Shown piece by piece: positions 24,638 through 33,340 of a DNA stretch of 46,292 bases. How positions within the stretch are numbered: position 1 is the stretch's first letter; the number at the start of each line of letters is the position of its first letter. This DNA is from an uncultured Lachnospiraceae bacterium (lineage in GTDB: Bacteria > Bacillota > Clostridia > Lachnospirales > Lachnospiraceae). The DNA is taken from contig CAJTWA010000009.1 in assembly GCA_910580195.1 (NCBI GenBank), positions 52,229-98,520 of the forward strand, given 5' to 3'. The notes beneath the pieces were generated by a model. The model worked only from the letters and a program-made list of their open reading frames with translations, was not told the DNA's origin and ran no database searches. A program made the translations under genes and the position numbers.

Positions 24638-24850
24638 AAAGCAATTTATCCGATTGAAAAGATGAACCTTGCGCCGGGTGAACTTTTTGCGGATGGGGAG
24701 CATATCCTTTATGTGAGTCACGAATACCGCGGGAATCCTGACATTGGAAAAGATTTCAGAATATGCAGGGCTTTCCCTTGACGAGGTGAAAAAGCTGAAA
24801 GCAGAACGGACAGCATCAAGGAAAAAGATACAGGCTGGGAACCTAAAGAT
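24638..24850 (+). pseudogene. Relic of an Rpn-family PD-(D/E)XK nuclease/transposase
   Basis: Frame from 24638 reads AIYPIEKMNLAPGELFADGE, then HILYVSHEYRGNPDIGKDF, and stops at 24780. That matches the middle of Rpn-like recombination-promoting nucleases (VNGxYRGDDPIGKLMHDF). From about 24745 another frame reads LEKISEYAGLSLDEVKKLKA, which resembles the C-terminal helix of the same proteins. The segment in between, with the rest of the gene, is missing. So this is an internally deleted, frameshifted fragment. The region 24383-24637 before it shows nothing I can identify. Confidence 0.55.
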
Positions 24851-24867
24851 TGGTTCCCAGCCTTATT

Positions 24868-25062
24868 TTATCTTATAGGAAAGACCGTGCCACTGTAAAG
24901 TGTTAAAGTTTATGGCTTTCCTATAAGATAAAGCCCTCCGGGCAGGAGGCGCACTCGCACGAAGGGTATTATGTCGCTAAGGCGACCGTGCTCGGCGCGC
25001 AAAGTGAGCAAACCCCTCAAGATTGAGGGGATAGGGAAGCCCCTGTGGGCTTGCCCACTTTG
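24868..25062. repeat. Highly foldable intergenic element (about 195 bp)
   Basis: A perfect 16-bp inverted repeat (24868-24883 with 24916-24931) is followed by CCTCC/GGAGG, a nested hairpin GCGC-ACTC-GCAC with GTGC-TCG-GCGC enclosing GTCGC/GCGAC, then CAAAGTG-A-GCAA paired with TTGC-C-CACTTTG, which encloses CCCCTC/GAGGGG and GCCC/GGGC. Nearly every base is in some stem. There is no reading frame. It abuts the nuclease relic, so it may be an end of a mobile element or a structured RNA. Confidence 0.65.
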
Positions 25063-25093
25063 TTCTTTCAGGTTTTAAATTTCCATAAAATTC

Positions 25094-25122
25094 TTGACTG
25101 CCAGCGGAAATTGTATTTTAAT
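25094..25122 (+). promoter_or_regulatory. Promoter of the unknown gene at 25163
   Basis: TTGACT (25094-25099), 17 bp, TTTAAT (25117-25122), about 40 bp before the start codon. Confidence 0.6.
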
Positions 25123-25162
25123 TTGGTTAAGACTTATTTCCTATCAATTGGAGGGCACACCT

Positions 25163-25681
25163 ATGACAACAAAAGAATTAACCGAAAAAGGGGCGATTTA
25201 TTTCAGCCAGCTAAAAACCGGCCTGTCCCAGTACCAAAATAAGGCTGTTGTAATGGGGCAGGAGGAGGCATACCATTTTTTCCTTGAAAAACAGCAAAAA
25301 GAATACCCGCAAAATGCTTATGCCGATTTCTACTACTTCTGCCTGCCCAAAGAAGCACGGCAGAAGGCAGACGCAGTGTTAGGGAAAGAAGAACTTTTAT
25401 ACCTGAAACAGTTAGGGGAAACAATTGGACAGAAGGAACCAATTGCAGGAGCGGAAGAATTTCAGAAAGAGCCAATTACAGAAGCGGAAGAAATTATTTT
25501 CCCCCTAGAGGAACGGCTGCTCTGGATTATCACAAAGCTAAACCAGACAGAACTGCTCTTTTCCACCATCTATTTCACGGGCGAAAAGGGGAAACGCAGC
25601 ACTTGGTGGGGCAATTATGGGGAAGAATATCTGGTTTTCTGGGAGAAACGAGCCAGTTTGGAAAAGAGGGAAAACTTGTAA
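25163..25681 (+). CDS. Protein of unknown function, 172 residues
   Basis: GGAGG nine bases before ATG 25163 and a fair promoter support a real gene. The product is soluble and acidic, without signal peptide or membrane segments. It has an N-terminal helical part (TTKELTEKGAIYFSQLKTGL), DFYYFCLPKEARQKADAVLG, a short internal repeat (QKEPIAGAEEF then QKEPITEAEEI) and an aromatic C-terminus (STWWGNYGEEYLVFWEK). I do not recognise the family. It ends 58 bp before the AraC gene and could be co-transcribed with it. Confidence 0.65.
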   Translation: MTTKELTEKGAIYFSQLKTGLSQYQNKAVVMGQEEAYHFFLEKQQKEYPQNAYADFYYFCLPKEARQKADAVLGKEELLYLKQLGETIGQKEPIAGAEEFQKEPITEAEEIIFPLEERLLWIITKLNQTELLFSTIYFTGEKGKRSTWWGNYGEEYLVFWEKRASLEKRENL

Positions 25682-25739
25682 GGATAGGCTTGGGACAGTA
25701 AGCGCGCCGGAATGGATGCGCATTTTTGGAGGGATAAGG

Positions 25740-26627
25740 ATGGAAGATGCATATGTATTACAGCTAACCGGGGCAAAATTCAAAGATTTGTACCTGTGCT
25801 TCTGCGGCATGTCTGAGTGTGAGCCAAACCACAGCTTCGGCCCGGCGGTGCGGCCGAATTACATTATCCACTATATCCTGTCTGGGAAAGGCATATACCA
25901 AGTGGGGGAGGAGCGGTATGAGCTGAAGCAGGGGCAGGGATTTTTGATTGAGCCGGAGGCAGTTACCTTTTACAAAGCAGACGGGCAGGAGCCTTGGACG
26001 TATCTCTGGATTGGGTTTGCCGGGGCGCAGGCGGAGGTGTACCTGCGGGATTTAGGGCTTAACAGCAGCCAGCTTATTTTCCAGAGCAGCCAAGGGAAGG
26101 GGTTAAAGCAGATTGTGGCGAAAATGCTGGGCTACCATACCTCCTCCCAGACAGACCAGTATTACCTCCAGAGCCTTCTGTATGAATTTTTTGCAGTGCT
26201 GACGAAGGATGCCCAGCTTGGGGCGGTGGCAAAAGAAACGAGGGAGAGCATTTATGTGCAGAAGGCCATTGCGTATATCCGCAACCATTATTCCGCTGGA
26301 ATCAGCATCAGGGACATTGCAGAAAATGTCTGCGTAAGCCGCAGCTATCTGTACAAGCTGTTTGAGGAGGCATTGGGGATGTCGCCCAAGGATTTCCTGA
26401 CCCAGTTCCAGATTTCAAGGTCCAAGGAACTCCTGACCGTCACAGACTTGCCCATTGAGGGGGTTGCCATGTCCTGCGGATACCGGGACGCTTTGGTGTA
26501 TTCTAAGACCTTTAAGAAACTTATGGGCATGCCGCCCAGCGTGTACCGCAGGGAGCACCGGAAGGAAGCCAAAGAACGGCTGCAGGCCGGGAAGGCTGGA
26601 TTAAAGAAATTTCTGGAAACATTTTGA
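25740..26627 (+). CDS. AraC-family regulator of the melibiose/raffinose cluster (MsmR/RafR-like)
   Basis: A 295-residue regulator. Residues 1-150 form the cupin-type sugar-binding domain (PNYIIHYILSGKGIYQVGEE, WTYLWIGFAG). Residues about 185-285 are the two helix-turn-helix AraC domain: ISIRDIAENVCVSRSYLYKL and IEGVAMSCGYRDALVYSKTF, then MPPSVYR. GGAGG seven bases upstream fixes ATG 25740; the longer open frame is not needed. It lies directly before the MelB-type transporter and the alpha-galactosidase, in the arrangement of msmR/rafR loci, so it probably activates them with an alpha-galactoside or its product as inducer. Confidence 0.88.
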   Translation: MEDAYVLQLTGAKFKDLYLCFCGMSECEPNHSFGPAVRPNYIIHYILSGKGIYQVGEERYELKQGQGFLIEPEAVTFYKADGQEPWTYLWIGFAGAQAEVYLRDLGLNSSQLIFQSSQGKGLKQIVAKMLGYHTSSQTDQYYLQSLLYEFFAVLTKDAQLGAVAKETRESIYVQKAIAYIRNHYSAGISIRDIAENVCVSRSYLYKLFEEALGMSPKDFLTQFQISRSKELLTVTDLPIEGVAMSCGYRDALVYSKTFKKLMGMPPSVYRREHRKEAKERLQAGKAGLKKFLETF

Positions 26628-26673
26628 CTGATTTCCAAAACAAAATTTTCTAACGGCTGTGGGAAAGCTGTAC

Positions 26674-26679
26674 TATAAT
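26674..26679 (+). promoter_or_regulatory. -10 box of the melibiose operon (activator-dependent type)
   Basis: A perfect TATAAT without a recognisable -35 at 17 bp, as expected for a promoter needing an AraC activator. TGTGCGCACA (about 26700-26709), a perfect palindrome, lies just downstream. Confidence 0.5.
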
Positions 26680-26824
26680 AAAAGCATCTCAAGAAGATGT
26701 GTGCGCACAACATTTTCCAAGAAGAACCCATGATAAGCTGTTCCTTGCAGCGGGCCGCATACCCATCTATAGGATGGGGGGGCAAAGGATTCAGGGTTAT
26801 TTGAGGCCTGGCCGCTAGTAAGGC

Positions 26825-26838
26825 TGAAAGCGATTTTA
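26825..26838 (+). promoter_or_regulatory. Candidate cre site for CcpA in the melibiose leader
   Basis: TGAAAGCGATTTTA matches the cre consensus TGWAANCGNTNWCA at 13 of 14 positions (T for C at position 13). It lies between the -10 and the transporter start, where CcpA would block elongation. CTGAAAG here also pairs with CTTTCAG at about 26856-26862. Confidence 0.4.
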
Positions 26839-26882
26839 ACTGTAAGGGCAGCTACTTTCAGAGAAAAAATTGGAGGTAGGTT

Positions 26883-28292
26883 ATGAAGTTGCAAGGTGAA
26901 AATGTTAGTAAGGCACAGTACAAGCAGGTTTCTGCAAGGGAAAAGTATTGTTTTGGCATAGGCGCCATTGGGAAAGACGCAATTGTAAATTTGGTAGGCT
27001 CCTTCCTGATGCTGTATTTTACAGATACCCTATATCTGGCGCCAGCTTTTGTGGGCGCGCTGTTCTTTGTGGCAAGAATTTGGGATGCAGTTAATGACCC
27101 AGTGATGGGGATGATTGTGGACAATACCCGCACCAAATATGGGAAATTCCGCATTTGGCTGGTTGTAGGGACGCTGCTGAATTCCGTAGTATTTGTCCTG
27201 CTGTTCCACAGTTTCCATTTACAGGGGACAGCCCTATATGCGTATGTTTCCGTCATGTACATTTTATATGGGATGACTTACACAATTATGGACGTGCCGT
27301 ATTGGTCTTGGCTCCCGAACTTGACGAACGACCCACGGGAACGTGAAAAAATTTCCGTTATCCCAAGGTTCTTTGCAAGCCTTGCCGGGTTCTCCGTTGC
27401 TACTTTTGGGCTGTATATTATTTTCGGCCTGAATAAAATGGCAGGGGAAACCAACCGATATGCGGAAACAGGCTATACCTTATTTGCAATCATTATTGCA
27501 GTTATTTTTATCATTACCATCGGGATTACTGTAACCAATGTAAAAGAAGAATCCACCTTAAATGCGAAGGTGCAGAAAACAGGCTTGAAGCAGGCGCTTA
27601 TGGTAATTGTGAAAAATGACCAGCTTGTGGCCTTTATCGGGCTCTTGCTGACATTCAATTTGAGCACCCAGATTGCAAAAAGCTTTGCAGTTTACTACTT
27701 TAAAAATGTGTGCGGAAATGAATACTTGTATTCCATCTTCGGGATGGCGATTATCGCAGAGATGCTGGGGCTTTTATGTTTCCCAAAAATCGCAGCCCAA
27801 ATGGGCAGGGAAAAAGTATATGCCTGTGCTTGCGGGCTGCCAATTATCGGCCTTGTGTGCCTTGGGGCGTCTGGGTATATTGCACCTACCAATGCTGTCT
27901 TGGTGGTAGGGTGCTGCGCAATCCTGTTTTTCGGCTCTGGCCTGTCACTGGGCGTAACTACCTGCTGCATGGCAGACGTTATTGACTACGGTGAAGTGAA
28001 GTTCGGCGTCCGCAATGAAAGCGTAACCTGTTCGGCACAGACATTCCTGATGAAAGCGGCAACGGCGGCAGCCGGTGGGCTGACAGGCGTAGGCCTTGGC
28101 ATTGTAGGGTATGATGCAAAAGCAGACGTGCAGGCCGCAGGGACCATCCTTGGCATCCGTGTCTTAATGATTGTAATTCCGATTATCCTTGCAGCATTAA
28201 GTTATTTTATCTATAAAAAATACTATACCCTGAAAGGCGGGAAAATGGAAGAGGTTGCACAGAAGCTGCAGGAAATGCATGCAAATGATTAA
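26883..28292 (+). CDS. melB: MelB-type cation/alpha-galactoside symporter (GPH family)
   Basis: A 469-residue permease with about twelve membrane segments. The family features are present: GIGAIGKDAIVNLVGSFLML at the start, the acidic motif RIWDAVNDPVMGMIVDNTRT in helix 2 and its loop, and DVPYWSWLPNLTNDPRERE. The final loop has MADVIDYGEVKFGVRNES. It would import melibiose or raffinose with Na+ or H+. GGAGG precedes the ATG by six bases. It is followed after 112 bp by the alpha-galactosidase. The exact sugar is inferred from that neighbour. Confidence 0.88.
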   Translation: MKLQGENVSKAQYKQVSAREKYCFGIGAIGKDAIVNLVGSFLMLYFTDTLYLAPAFVGALFFVARIWDAVNDPVMGMIVDNTRTKYGKFRIWLVVGTLLNSVVFVLLFHSFHLQGTALYAYVSVMYILYGMTYTIMDVPYWSWLPNLTNDPREREKISVIPRFFASLAGFSVATFGLYIIFGLNKMAGETNRYAETGYTLFAIIIAVIFIITIGITVTNVKEESTLNAKVQKTGLKQALMVIVKNDQLVAFIGLLLTFNLSTQIAKSFAVYYFKNVCGNEYLYSIFGMAIIAEMLGLLCFPKIAAQMGREKVYACACGLPIIGLVCLGASGYIAPTNAVLVVGCCAILFFGSGLSLGVTTCCMADVIDYGEVKFGVRNESVTCSAQTFLMKAATAAAGGLTGVGLGIVGYDAKADVQAAGTILGIRVLMIVIPIILAALSYFIYKKYYTLKGGKMEEVAQKLQEMHAND

Positions 28293-28404
28293 GCCTCTAT
28301 GGAGTATGCAAGAGCTGCCCGGCAAACATTTTTCTAGCGTTTTCGGAAAGGGGAAGATCCCTGTAAGGAAAAAGAAAACTAGCCTAGCTAAAGGAGGTTT
28401 GGCA

Positions 28405-30630
28405 ATGAGCATCATTTTTCATGAAAAAACAAAAGTATTCCATTTACAGAACAACGCCATCAGCTACATCATGATGGTCCTGCCAAATGGGCAGATGGGG
28501 CATCTGTACTTTGGGAAAAAAATCCATGACAGGGAGGACTTCGGGGATTTGCTGGAAACAGCGCCCCGCCCTATGTCCTCCTGCACCTTTGAGGGGAACA
28601 AGTCGTTTTCCTTAGAGCATATTAAGCAGGAGCTGCCTAGCTATGGAACCGGGGACTACCGGAGCCCGGCGGTGGAGGTAAGGCAGGAAAACGGGAGCAG
28701 GATTTCAAGTTTCCAGTACCATTCCCACCATGTAGGGTCCGGGAAACCAAAACTTCCGGGATTGCCGGCTACGTATGTGGAGGACAAGGCAGAAGCAGAA
28801 ACCCTTGTGCTGGATCTTTATGACGATGTGGCCGGGATATGGGCGGAGGCGTTTTACACCATATTTGCAGAAGGGGGCGTCATTGCAAGGAGCGTCCGCT
28901 ATATCAATAAGGGGAGCCAGCCTGTACAGCTTAGCCGCGCCATGAGCCTGTGCTTGGATTTGCCGGACTGTGAATATGACTGGGTGCAGTTTTCCGGCGT
29001 GTGGGCAAGGGAACGCCATCTGAAATCCCGCAGGCTTACCATGGGCATACAGTCGGTAGGCAGCATGAGGGGGAATTCTTCCCATGAGCATAACCCCTTC
29101 GTGATCCTGAAACGCCCGGACACCGGGGAGCGGCATGGTGAGGCCATCGGGTTTAGCTTTGTCTACAGCGGGAATTTCCTGATGCAGGCGGAAGTGGACG
29201 GCCATGACAACACAAGGGTGCTGGTGGGCATCCACCCAGATACCTTCGAGTGGCAGTTAGGGCTAAAGGAAAGTTTCCAGACGCCGGAGGCAGTGATGGC
29301 CTATACGGATTTGGGGCTGAACCATTTAAGCCAGGCCTTCCACAAGCTATTCCAGAAGCGGCTGGCAAGGGGGTATTGGCGGGACCGGGTACGCCCAATC
29401 CTAATTAACAATTGGGAGGCCACGTATTTTGACTTTACGGAAGAAAAGCTGGTGCATATTGCGGAAAAGGCAAAGGAGTGCGGCGTGGAGCTGTTCGTGC
29501 TGGATGACGGCTGGTTCGGTGCAAGGAGCAGCGACCATGCAGGCCTTGGGGACTGGGCTGCTAACAAAGAACGCTTGGCAAACGGGATTACCGGGCTGGC
29601 AGAGCGGATCGAAGGGATTGGCATGAAATTTGGCCTTTGGTTTGAGCCGGAAATGGTAAATAAGGATTCTGATTTGTACCGCAGCCATCCAGACTGGATC
29701 CTCCAAGTGCCCGGAAGGCCGAATACCCATGGCAGGAACCAGTTTGTGCTGGATTTTTCAAGGGCAGAGGTGGTGGACTGTATCTATGAGATGATGGCAA
29801 AAATCCTGCGTGAAGCAAAGGTTTCCTATATCAAATGGGACATGAACCGAAGCATTACGGAATGTTTCAGCCAAGCCTACGGCCCGAAGCAGCAGGGGGA
29901 AATTTTCCACCGTTATATCCTTGGGGTGTATGATTTGTATGAACGGCTGACCTCGGAATTCCCGGAGGTGCTGTTTGAATCCTGCGCCAGCGGAGGCGGC
30001 AGGTTTGACCCGGGGATTTTGTACTACGCCCCACAAGGTTGGGCAAGCGATAATTCCGATGCGGTGGAGCGCATGAAAATCCAATATGGGACTTCCATGT
30101 GCTATCCCATCAGCAGCATCGGCAGCCATGTGTCCGTCGTGCCCAACCATCAGATGTTCCGCAATACCCCGCTCCATACAAGGGCAAATGTGGCATACTT
30201 TGGAACCTTTGGCTATGAACTGGATTTGAATAAGCTGACAGAAGAGGAGATTGAGGAAGTCAAAGGGCAGATTGCTTTTATGAAGGAGTACAGAAGCCTT
30301 TTGCAGTTTGGCACATTCTACCGGCTGAAAAGCCCCTTTGAGGGGAATGAAATGGCATGGATGGCTGTCAGCGAGGACAAGAAAACGGCGGTGGTAGGCT
30401 GGTACCGGATCTTAAATGCGGTAAACGGCGCCTTTACCCGGGTGAAGTTAGAGGGGCTGTGCGGGGAATTCTGCTATGAGAACAGCCAGGATGGTTCCAA
30501 ACATTACGGGGATGAGCTGATGAACTTTGGGCTGATTACTTCAGACGCAACGGCAGGGCAGCAGCCAGAAAATCAGGCGCCCTGCACCGATTACGAGTCG
30601 CGGATTTATGTTTTAAAAGCAATAGGATAG
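28405..30630 (+). CDS. rafA: GH36 alpha-galactosidase
   Basis: A 741-residue cytoplasmic glycoside hydrolase (no signal peptide), the usual length for bacterial GH36 tetramers. It releases galactose from melibiose, raffinose and stachyose. The nucleophile is Asp479 in YIKWDMNRSITE and the acid/base Asp549 in ASDNSDAVERM. VLDDGWFGARSSDHAGLGDW, FGLWFEPEMVNKDSDLY and ESCASGGGRFD are further family blocks. AAAGGAGG stands before ATG 28405; the longer frame from 28255 overlaps the transporter end and is not needed. aga or melA would be equally fitting names. Confidence 0.93.
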   Translation: MSIIFHEKTKVFHLQNNAISYIMMVLPNGQMGHLYFGKKIHDREDFGDLLETAPRPMSSCTFEGNKSFSLEHIKQELPSYGTGDYRSPAVEVRQENGSRISSFQYHSHHVGSGKPKLPGLPATYVEDKAEAETLVLDLYDDVAGIWAEAFYTIFAEGGVIARSVRYINKGSQPVQLSRAMSLCLDLPDCEYDWVQFSGVWARERHLKSRRLTMGIQSVGSMRGNSSHEHNPFVILKRPDTGERHGEAIGFSFVYSGNFLMQAEVDGHDNTRVLVGIHPDTFEWQLGLKESFQTPEAVMAYTDLGLNHLSQAFHKLFQKRLARGYWRDRVRPILINNWEATYFDFTEEKLVHIAEKAKECGVELFVLDDGWFGARSSDHAGLGDWAANKERLANGITGLAERIEGIGMKFGLWFEPEMVNKDSDLYRSHPDWILQVPGRPNTHGRNQFVLDFSRAEVVDCIYEMMAKILREAKVSYIKWDMNRSITECFSQAYGPKQQGEIFHRYILGVYDLYERLTSEFPEVLFESCASGGGRFDPGILYYAPQGWASDNSDAVERMKIQYGTSMCYPISSIGSHVSVVPNHQMFRNTPLHTRANVAYFGTFGYELDLNKLTEEEIEEVKGQIAFMKEYRSLLQFGTFYRLKSPFEGNEMAWMAVSEDKKTAVVGWYRILNAVNGAFTRVKLEGLCGEFCYENSQDGSKHYGDELMNFGLITSDATAGQQPENQAPCTDYESRIYVLKAIG

Positions 30631-30638
30631 GTGGAAGC

Positions 30639-31280
30639 ATGAGTTTGAAAATGAAGAAATTTTGTTACATGGTATTTGGGATTCTGCTGATTGGGGTCTG
30701 CGTGGCGCTTTTCCGGATGTCGGGGTTTGGGGTGGACCCATTTACCTGCATGAACCTTGGCATCAGCATGTTTATCCATATGGGGTTTGGGACGTGGCAG
30801 CTTATCGTAAATGCCGTGCTGCTGGTCCTCGTATTCTTCACCGTCCGCCATTGCATTGGCCTTGGGACGGTGGTAAACATGGTCTGCGTAGGGTATATTT
30901 CAGATTTCCTCTGCTGGGTGATGGAGGACGTCATCCATTTGGAAATGGGCTGGCTCCTGAAAATCCTGATGCTGTTTTTAGGGCTTTTGTTTGCATCCTC
31001 CGGGGTGGCCTTCTATATGGTGGCCGAAATGGGGATTGCGCCTTATGACAGCATGGCGTTTATTATCGAGAAGTTTACAAAAGGGAAGATTCCTTTCCAG
31101 TATGGAAGGGTCTGCTCGGATGTGGTGGTAATGCTGGTCGGCGTAGGGTTCTGCGCAGCTTCTGGGAACTCCATCTTTCAAGTAGTAGGTTTGGGGACGC
31201 TTATCAATTCTATGTTTAACGGGCCCTTTATCCAGTTTTTCCGCAGCAGGATTGAAAAGACACTTCCGCAGGAAACGTGA
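30639..31280 (+). CDS. YczE/YitT-type integral membrane protein
   Basis: A 213-residue protein with five or six membrane segments. The pattern FGILLIGVCVALFRMSGFGV, DPFTCMNLGIS and MVAEMGIAPYDSMAF, with GRVCSDVVVMLVG and LGTLINSMFNGPFIQFF near the end, resembles the YczE/YyaS/YitT group. The function of these proteins is not settled. It starts eight bases after the alpha-galactosidase stop with AGGTGGAAG before the ATG, so it belongs to the same transcript. Whether it helps sugar use is unknown. Confidence 0.75.
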   Translation: MSLKMKKFCYMVFGILLIGVCVALFRMSGFGVDPFTCMNLGISMFIHMGFGTWQLIVNAVLLVLVFFTVRHCIGLGTVVNMVCVGYISDFLCWVMEDVIHLEMGWLLKILMLFLGLLFASSGVAFYMVAEMGIAPYDSMAFIIEKFTKGKIPFQYGRVCSDVVVMLVGVGFCAASGNSIFQVVGLGTLINSMFNGPFIQFFRSRIEKTLPQET

Positions 31281-31300
31281 GTTAAGGGACAGGAAGGCAA

Positions 31301-31335
31301 GGGGCAGCAGGAATGGTAAAGATTCCTGCTGCCCC
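31301..31335 (+). terminator. Strong hairpin after the melibiose operon
   Basis: A perfect 14-bp GC-rich stem (31301-31314 with 31322-31335) with a seven-base loop, 20 bp after the stop codon. No T-tract follows, so it may protect the mRNA end rather than terminate alone. Confidence 0.5.
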
Positions 31336-31567
31336 GGAAGGCGGCTGTGTATATTGCCCCAGCGGTTAAATATCGCAGCGCCTTTCTTGCCCAAATCTCC
31401 ATCTGCCCTGGTATTTAGCCGCCGGGGTAATCGCTGGCAGGCATAACCAATCAGGCGTTAATTTGGGCTTGCCCGCTTTCCAAATTTTACATGCAGCGAT
31501 GGGGCGTGTGTGCTATAATGGAAGTATGGAATGAAATAAAAGATAGCACATAAAGGAGAAAAAGCAC

Positions 31568-32275
31568 ATGGAAGAAACCACAAAACAAATCGCAGAAGGG
31601 TTCCAATGCACCTATAAGGTATTTGAAAAAGGGACTGCCCCTGAACTTGTAGAACAGGCATACCTAGCCGCCTTGGAAAGAGGCAGGGCAGAAGGCTTTT
31701 ACCCAGCAATTGTTTCCATAGGGGAATATGGGGCGGACTGGCTGGAAGAAGCAGCAGCGGGCGCAGAGGGAATAATTGCAGGCTGCGAAGTAAACGGCAA
31801 AGAAATTTTAGAGGAACGTTTCCAAGAATACATGGAAGAAGCAGAGGATTTGGATGGGTACATCGGGGAAGAAACAGAAGGGGAAACCGTCAGCCACTTT
31901 TCCGGGTACATTTCCTTCCATGACAGGACGCTGGAGTCAGACACATTGCTCTTAGAACTTCCCGTGAAAAACCCTTGGGAACTCATCGGATACCTGCCCA
32001 TGGGAGGGTGGAACGAATGTCCAGCCCCAGAAGATATGATTTCCATCTGCAAATACTGGTACGAAAAATATCAAGCCATCCCGGCTGTCTTTACCCAAGA
32101 CGTAATGGAATTCTATGCCCCCAAATGCCTAAATGGAGCCGACAGCCTAGAAGCCGCCAAAGAACATTACGCCTTCTGCACAGACCGGGTAGACCAAGGG
32201 ACCGAAACCGGGCTGCTGTCCGAGCTGGCAGCAGGCCTAGAACACTCCACGGTATGGTATTTCTGGTGGGATTAA
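31568..32275 (+). CDS. DUF4253 family protein
   Basis: A 235-residue soluble protein. The C-terminal half carries the DUF4253 pattern: PWELIGYLPMGGWNECPAP, MISICKYWYEKYQAIPAVF, and HYAFCTDRVDQGTETG, then STVWYFWWD at the extreme C-terminus. AAAGGAG nine bases before ATG 31568 and an extended -10 (TGCTATAAT at 31510-31518) support expression as a single gene. Function is unknown. The family often occurs singly in accessory regions, together with SMI1/KNR4 immunity-type genes, and one of these lies just across the repeat element here. Confidence 0.85.
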   Translation: MEETTKQIAEGFQCTYKVFEKGTAPELVEQAYLAALERGRAEGFYPAIVSIGEYGADWLEEAAAGAEGIIAGCEVNGKEILEERFQEYMEEAEDLDGYIGEETEGETVSHFSGYISFHDRTLESDTLLLELPVKNPWELIGYLPMGGWNECPAPEDMISICKYWYEKYQAIPAVFTQDVMEFYAPKCLNGADSLEAAKEHYAFCTDRVDQGTETGLLSELAAGLEHSTVWYFWWD

Positions 32276-32288
32276 GCAGATTAATTCT

Positions 32289-32465
32289 GGGCAGCCCTTC
32301 CCAAAGCTCACCAAACCGCAGGCATTTTCCAATACACAGGCAATTCCGGCAGCCCTTCCCAAAGCTCACCAAACCGTAGGCATTTTCCGGTACACAGGCA
32401 ATTCCAGACAGCCCTTCCCAAAGCTCACCAAACCGCAGGCATTTTCCAGTACACAGGCAATTCCG
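32289..32465 (+). repeat. Three ~59-bp tandem copies of the element's left end
   Basis: GCAGCCCTTCCC-type blocks begin at about 32291, 32349, 32408 and 32467, a spacing of 58-59 bp. Each unit reads through AAAGCTCACCAAACCG, GGCATTTTCC and TACACAGGCAATTCC. The fourth block is the left arm of the inverted-repeat element, so the array is made of partial copies of its end and flank. Confidence 0.85.
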
Positions 32466-32635
32466 GGCAGCCCTTCCCCAAAGCAAACGGTTCATGGGCG
32501 CCCTTAGTGGAGGCAAAATCCACTGCTTACGAAGACTTAGGAAGGAGGGCTTTCCCGACTTTCTTAGTCGCAGTTAGCAGTTAGTTTGCCGGAACGTTGC
32601 CCAGTTTGTGTGGGGAAGGGCTGCCCGGAATTGCC
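32456..32635. repeat. 180-bp inverted-repeat element, copy 2
   Basis: Left arm 32456-32488 pairs with right arm 32604-32635. The middle matches copy 1 (6052-6233) closely. Where the stems differ, both sides have changed: TTGGGGGC/GCCCCCAA in copy 1 is TTCCGGGC/GCCCGGAA here. The inner stem GGCTTAGGGAT/ATCCCTTAGCC is GACTTAGGAAG/CTTTCTTAGTC here. Both copies end with CCGTCCGCCCC. A run of eight Ts follows at about 32655-32662. Confidence 0.85.
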
Positions 32636-32713
32636 GTCCGCCCCCAAATCCCCCCTTTTTTTTATCCTATTTTTTGAAGTATAAAAAATGAATCCTCCCC
32701 TTTTTGTAAAAAC

Positions 32714-33340
32714 TTACCCCTTCTCCTCATCCTCCTCCATGTCCTCCTCATCAATAAAATCATACCCCCGCTCCATCACCATCCCTAAATACGCATCAAA
32801 ACTTTCCGCAATAACCTCAATTTCATCCGGATTATGCAAATACCTCACCACCTGCCCCTTTGTACCTGTTGGCGAAGGGGAAAAATCCAAAAATAGCTGG
32901 GAACTTCCCCCATTATTCATACAGTCAGAAAAATGCAGCCAATGCATCTTTCTGGAATCATCTATAATTTTCCCGTCAATCTCCACATCCAAATCCTCAT
33001 ATACCCGGTCAATATAATCCCAAAGCCAGTCCATCTCCCTCCCCGTATCCCCCAGCATCTGTTCCACGGACAGCAGATAATAAGGGTACTCCTCAAGGTC
33101 AGAACCAAGGAAGAAAAACGCGATTGTTTTCCCCCCATAATCCCTCCAGTATGTCCCATCCACAAATTCCAGCAGCTGCACCAAGCTGTCAGGGACGTCA
33201 GGAAATTTGGCCCGCAGCCTTTCAATGTCCGCTTTCCCCGCGCCATGTATGGTTTCTTCAAATTCCTCCCAGTCCTTGCCGCCGTTGTTGCTATAGTAGG
33301 CCTGCTTCAAGCCTTCCACATATTTTTGCGCAATGTCCAT
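32714..33340 (-). CDS. SMI1/KNR4 family protein (possible immunity protein)
   Basis: A 208-residue protein of the SMI1/KNR4 (SUKH) superfamily: LRAKFPDVPDSLVQLLEFVD then GTYWRDYGG, a middle with FFLGSDLEEYPYYLLS, and FSDCMNNGGSSQLFLDFSPS then GTKGQVVRYLHNPDE, ending in a run of Asp/Glu. AAGGAGG is well spaced before the ATG at 33340. Many SUKH proteins are immunity proteins for contact-dependent toxins. No toxin or secretion gene is in the window, so this would be an orphan immunity gene. That role is inferred. Confidence 0.82.
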   Translation of the reverse strand: MDIAQKYVEGLKQAYYSNNGGKDWEEFEETIHGAGKADIERLRAKFPDVPDSLVQLLEFVDGTYWRDYGGKTIAFFFLGSDLEEYPYYLLSVEQMLGDTGREMDWLWDYIDRVYEDLDVEIDGKIIDDSRKMHWLHFSDCMNNGGSSQLFLDFSPSPTGTKGQVVRYLHNPDEIEVIAESFDAYLGMVMERGYDFIDEEDMEEDEEKG

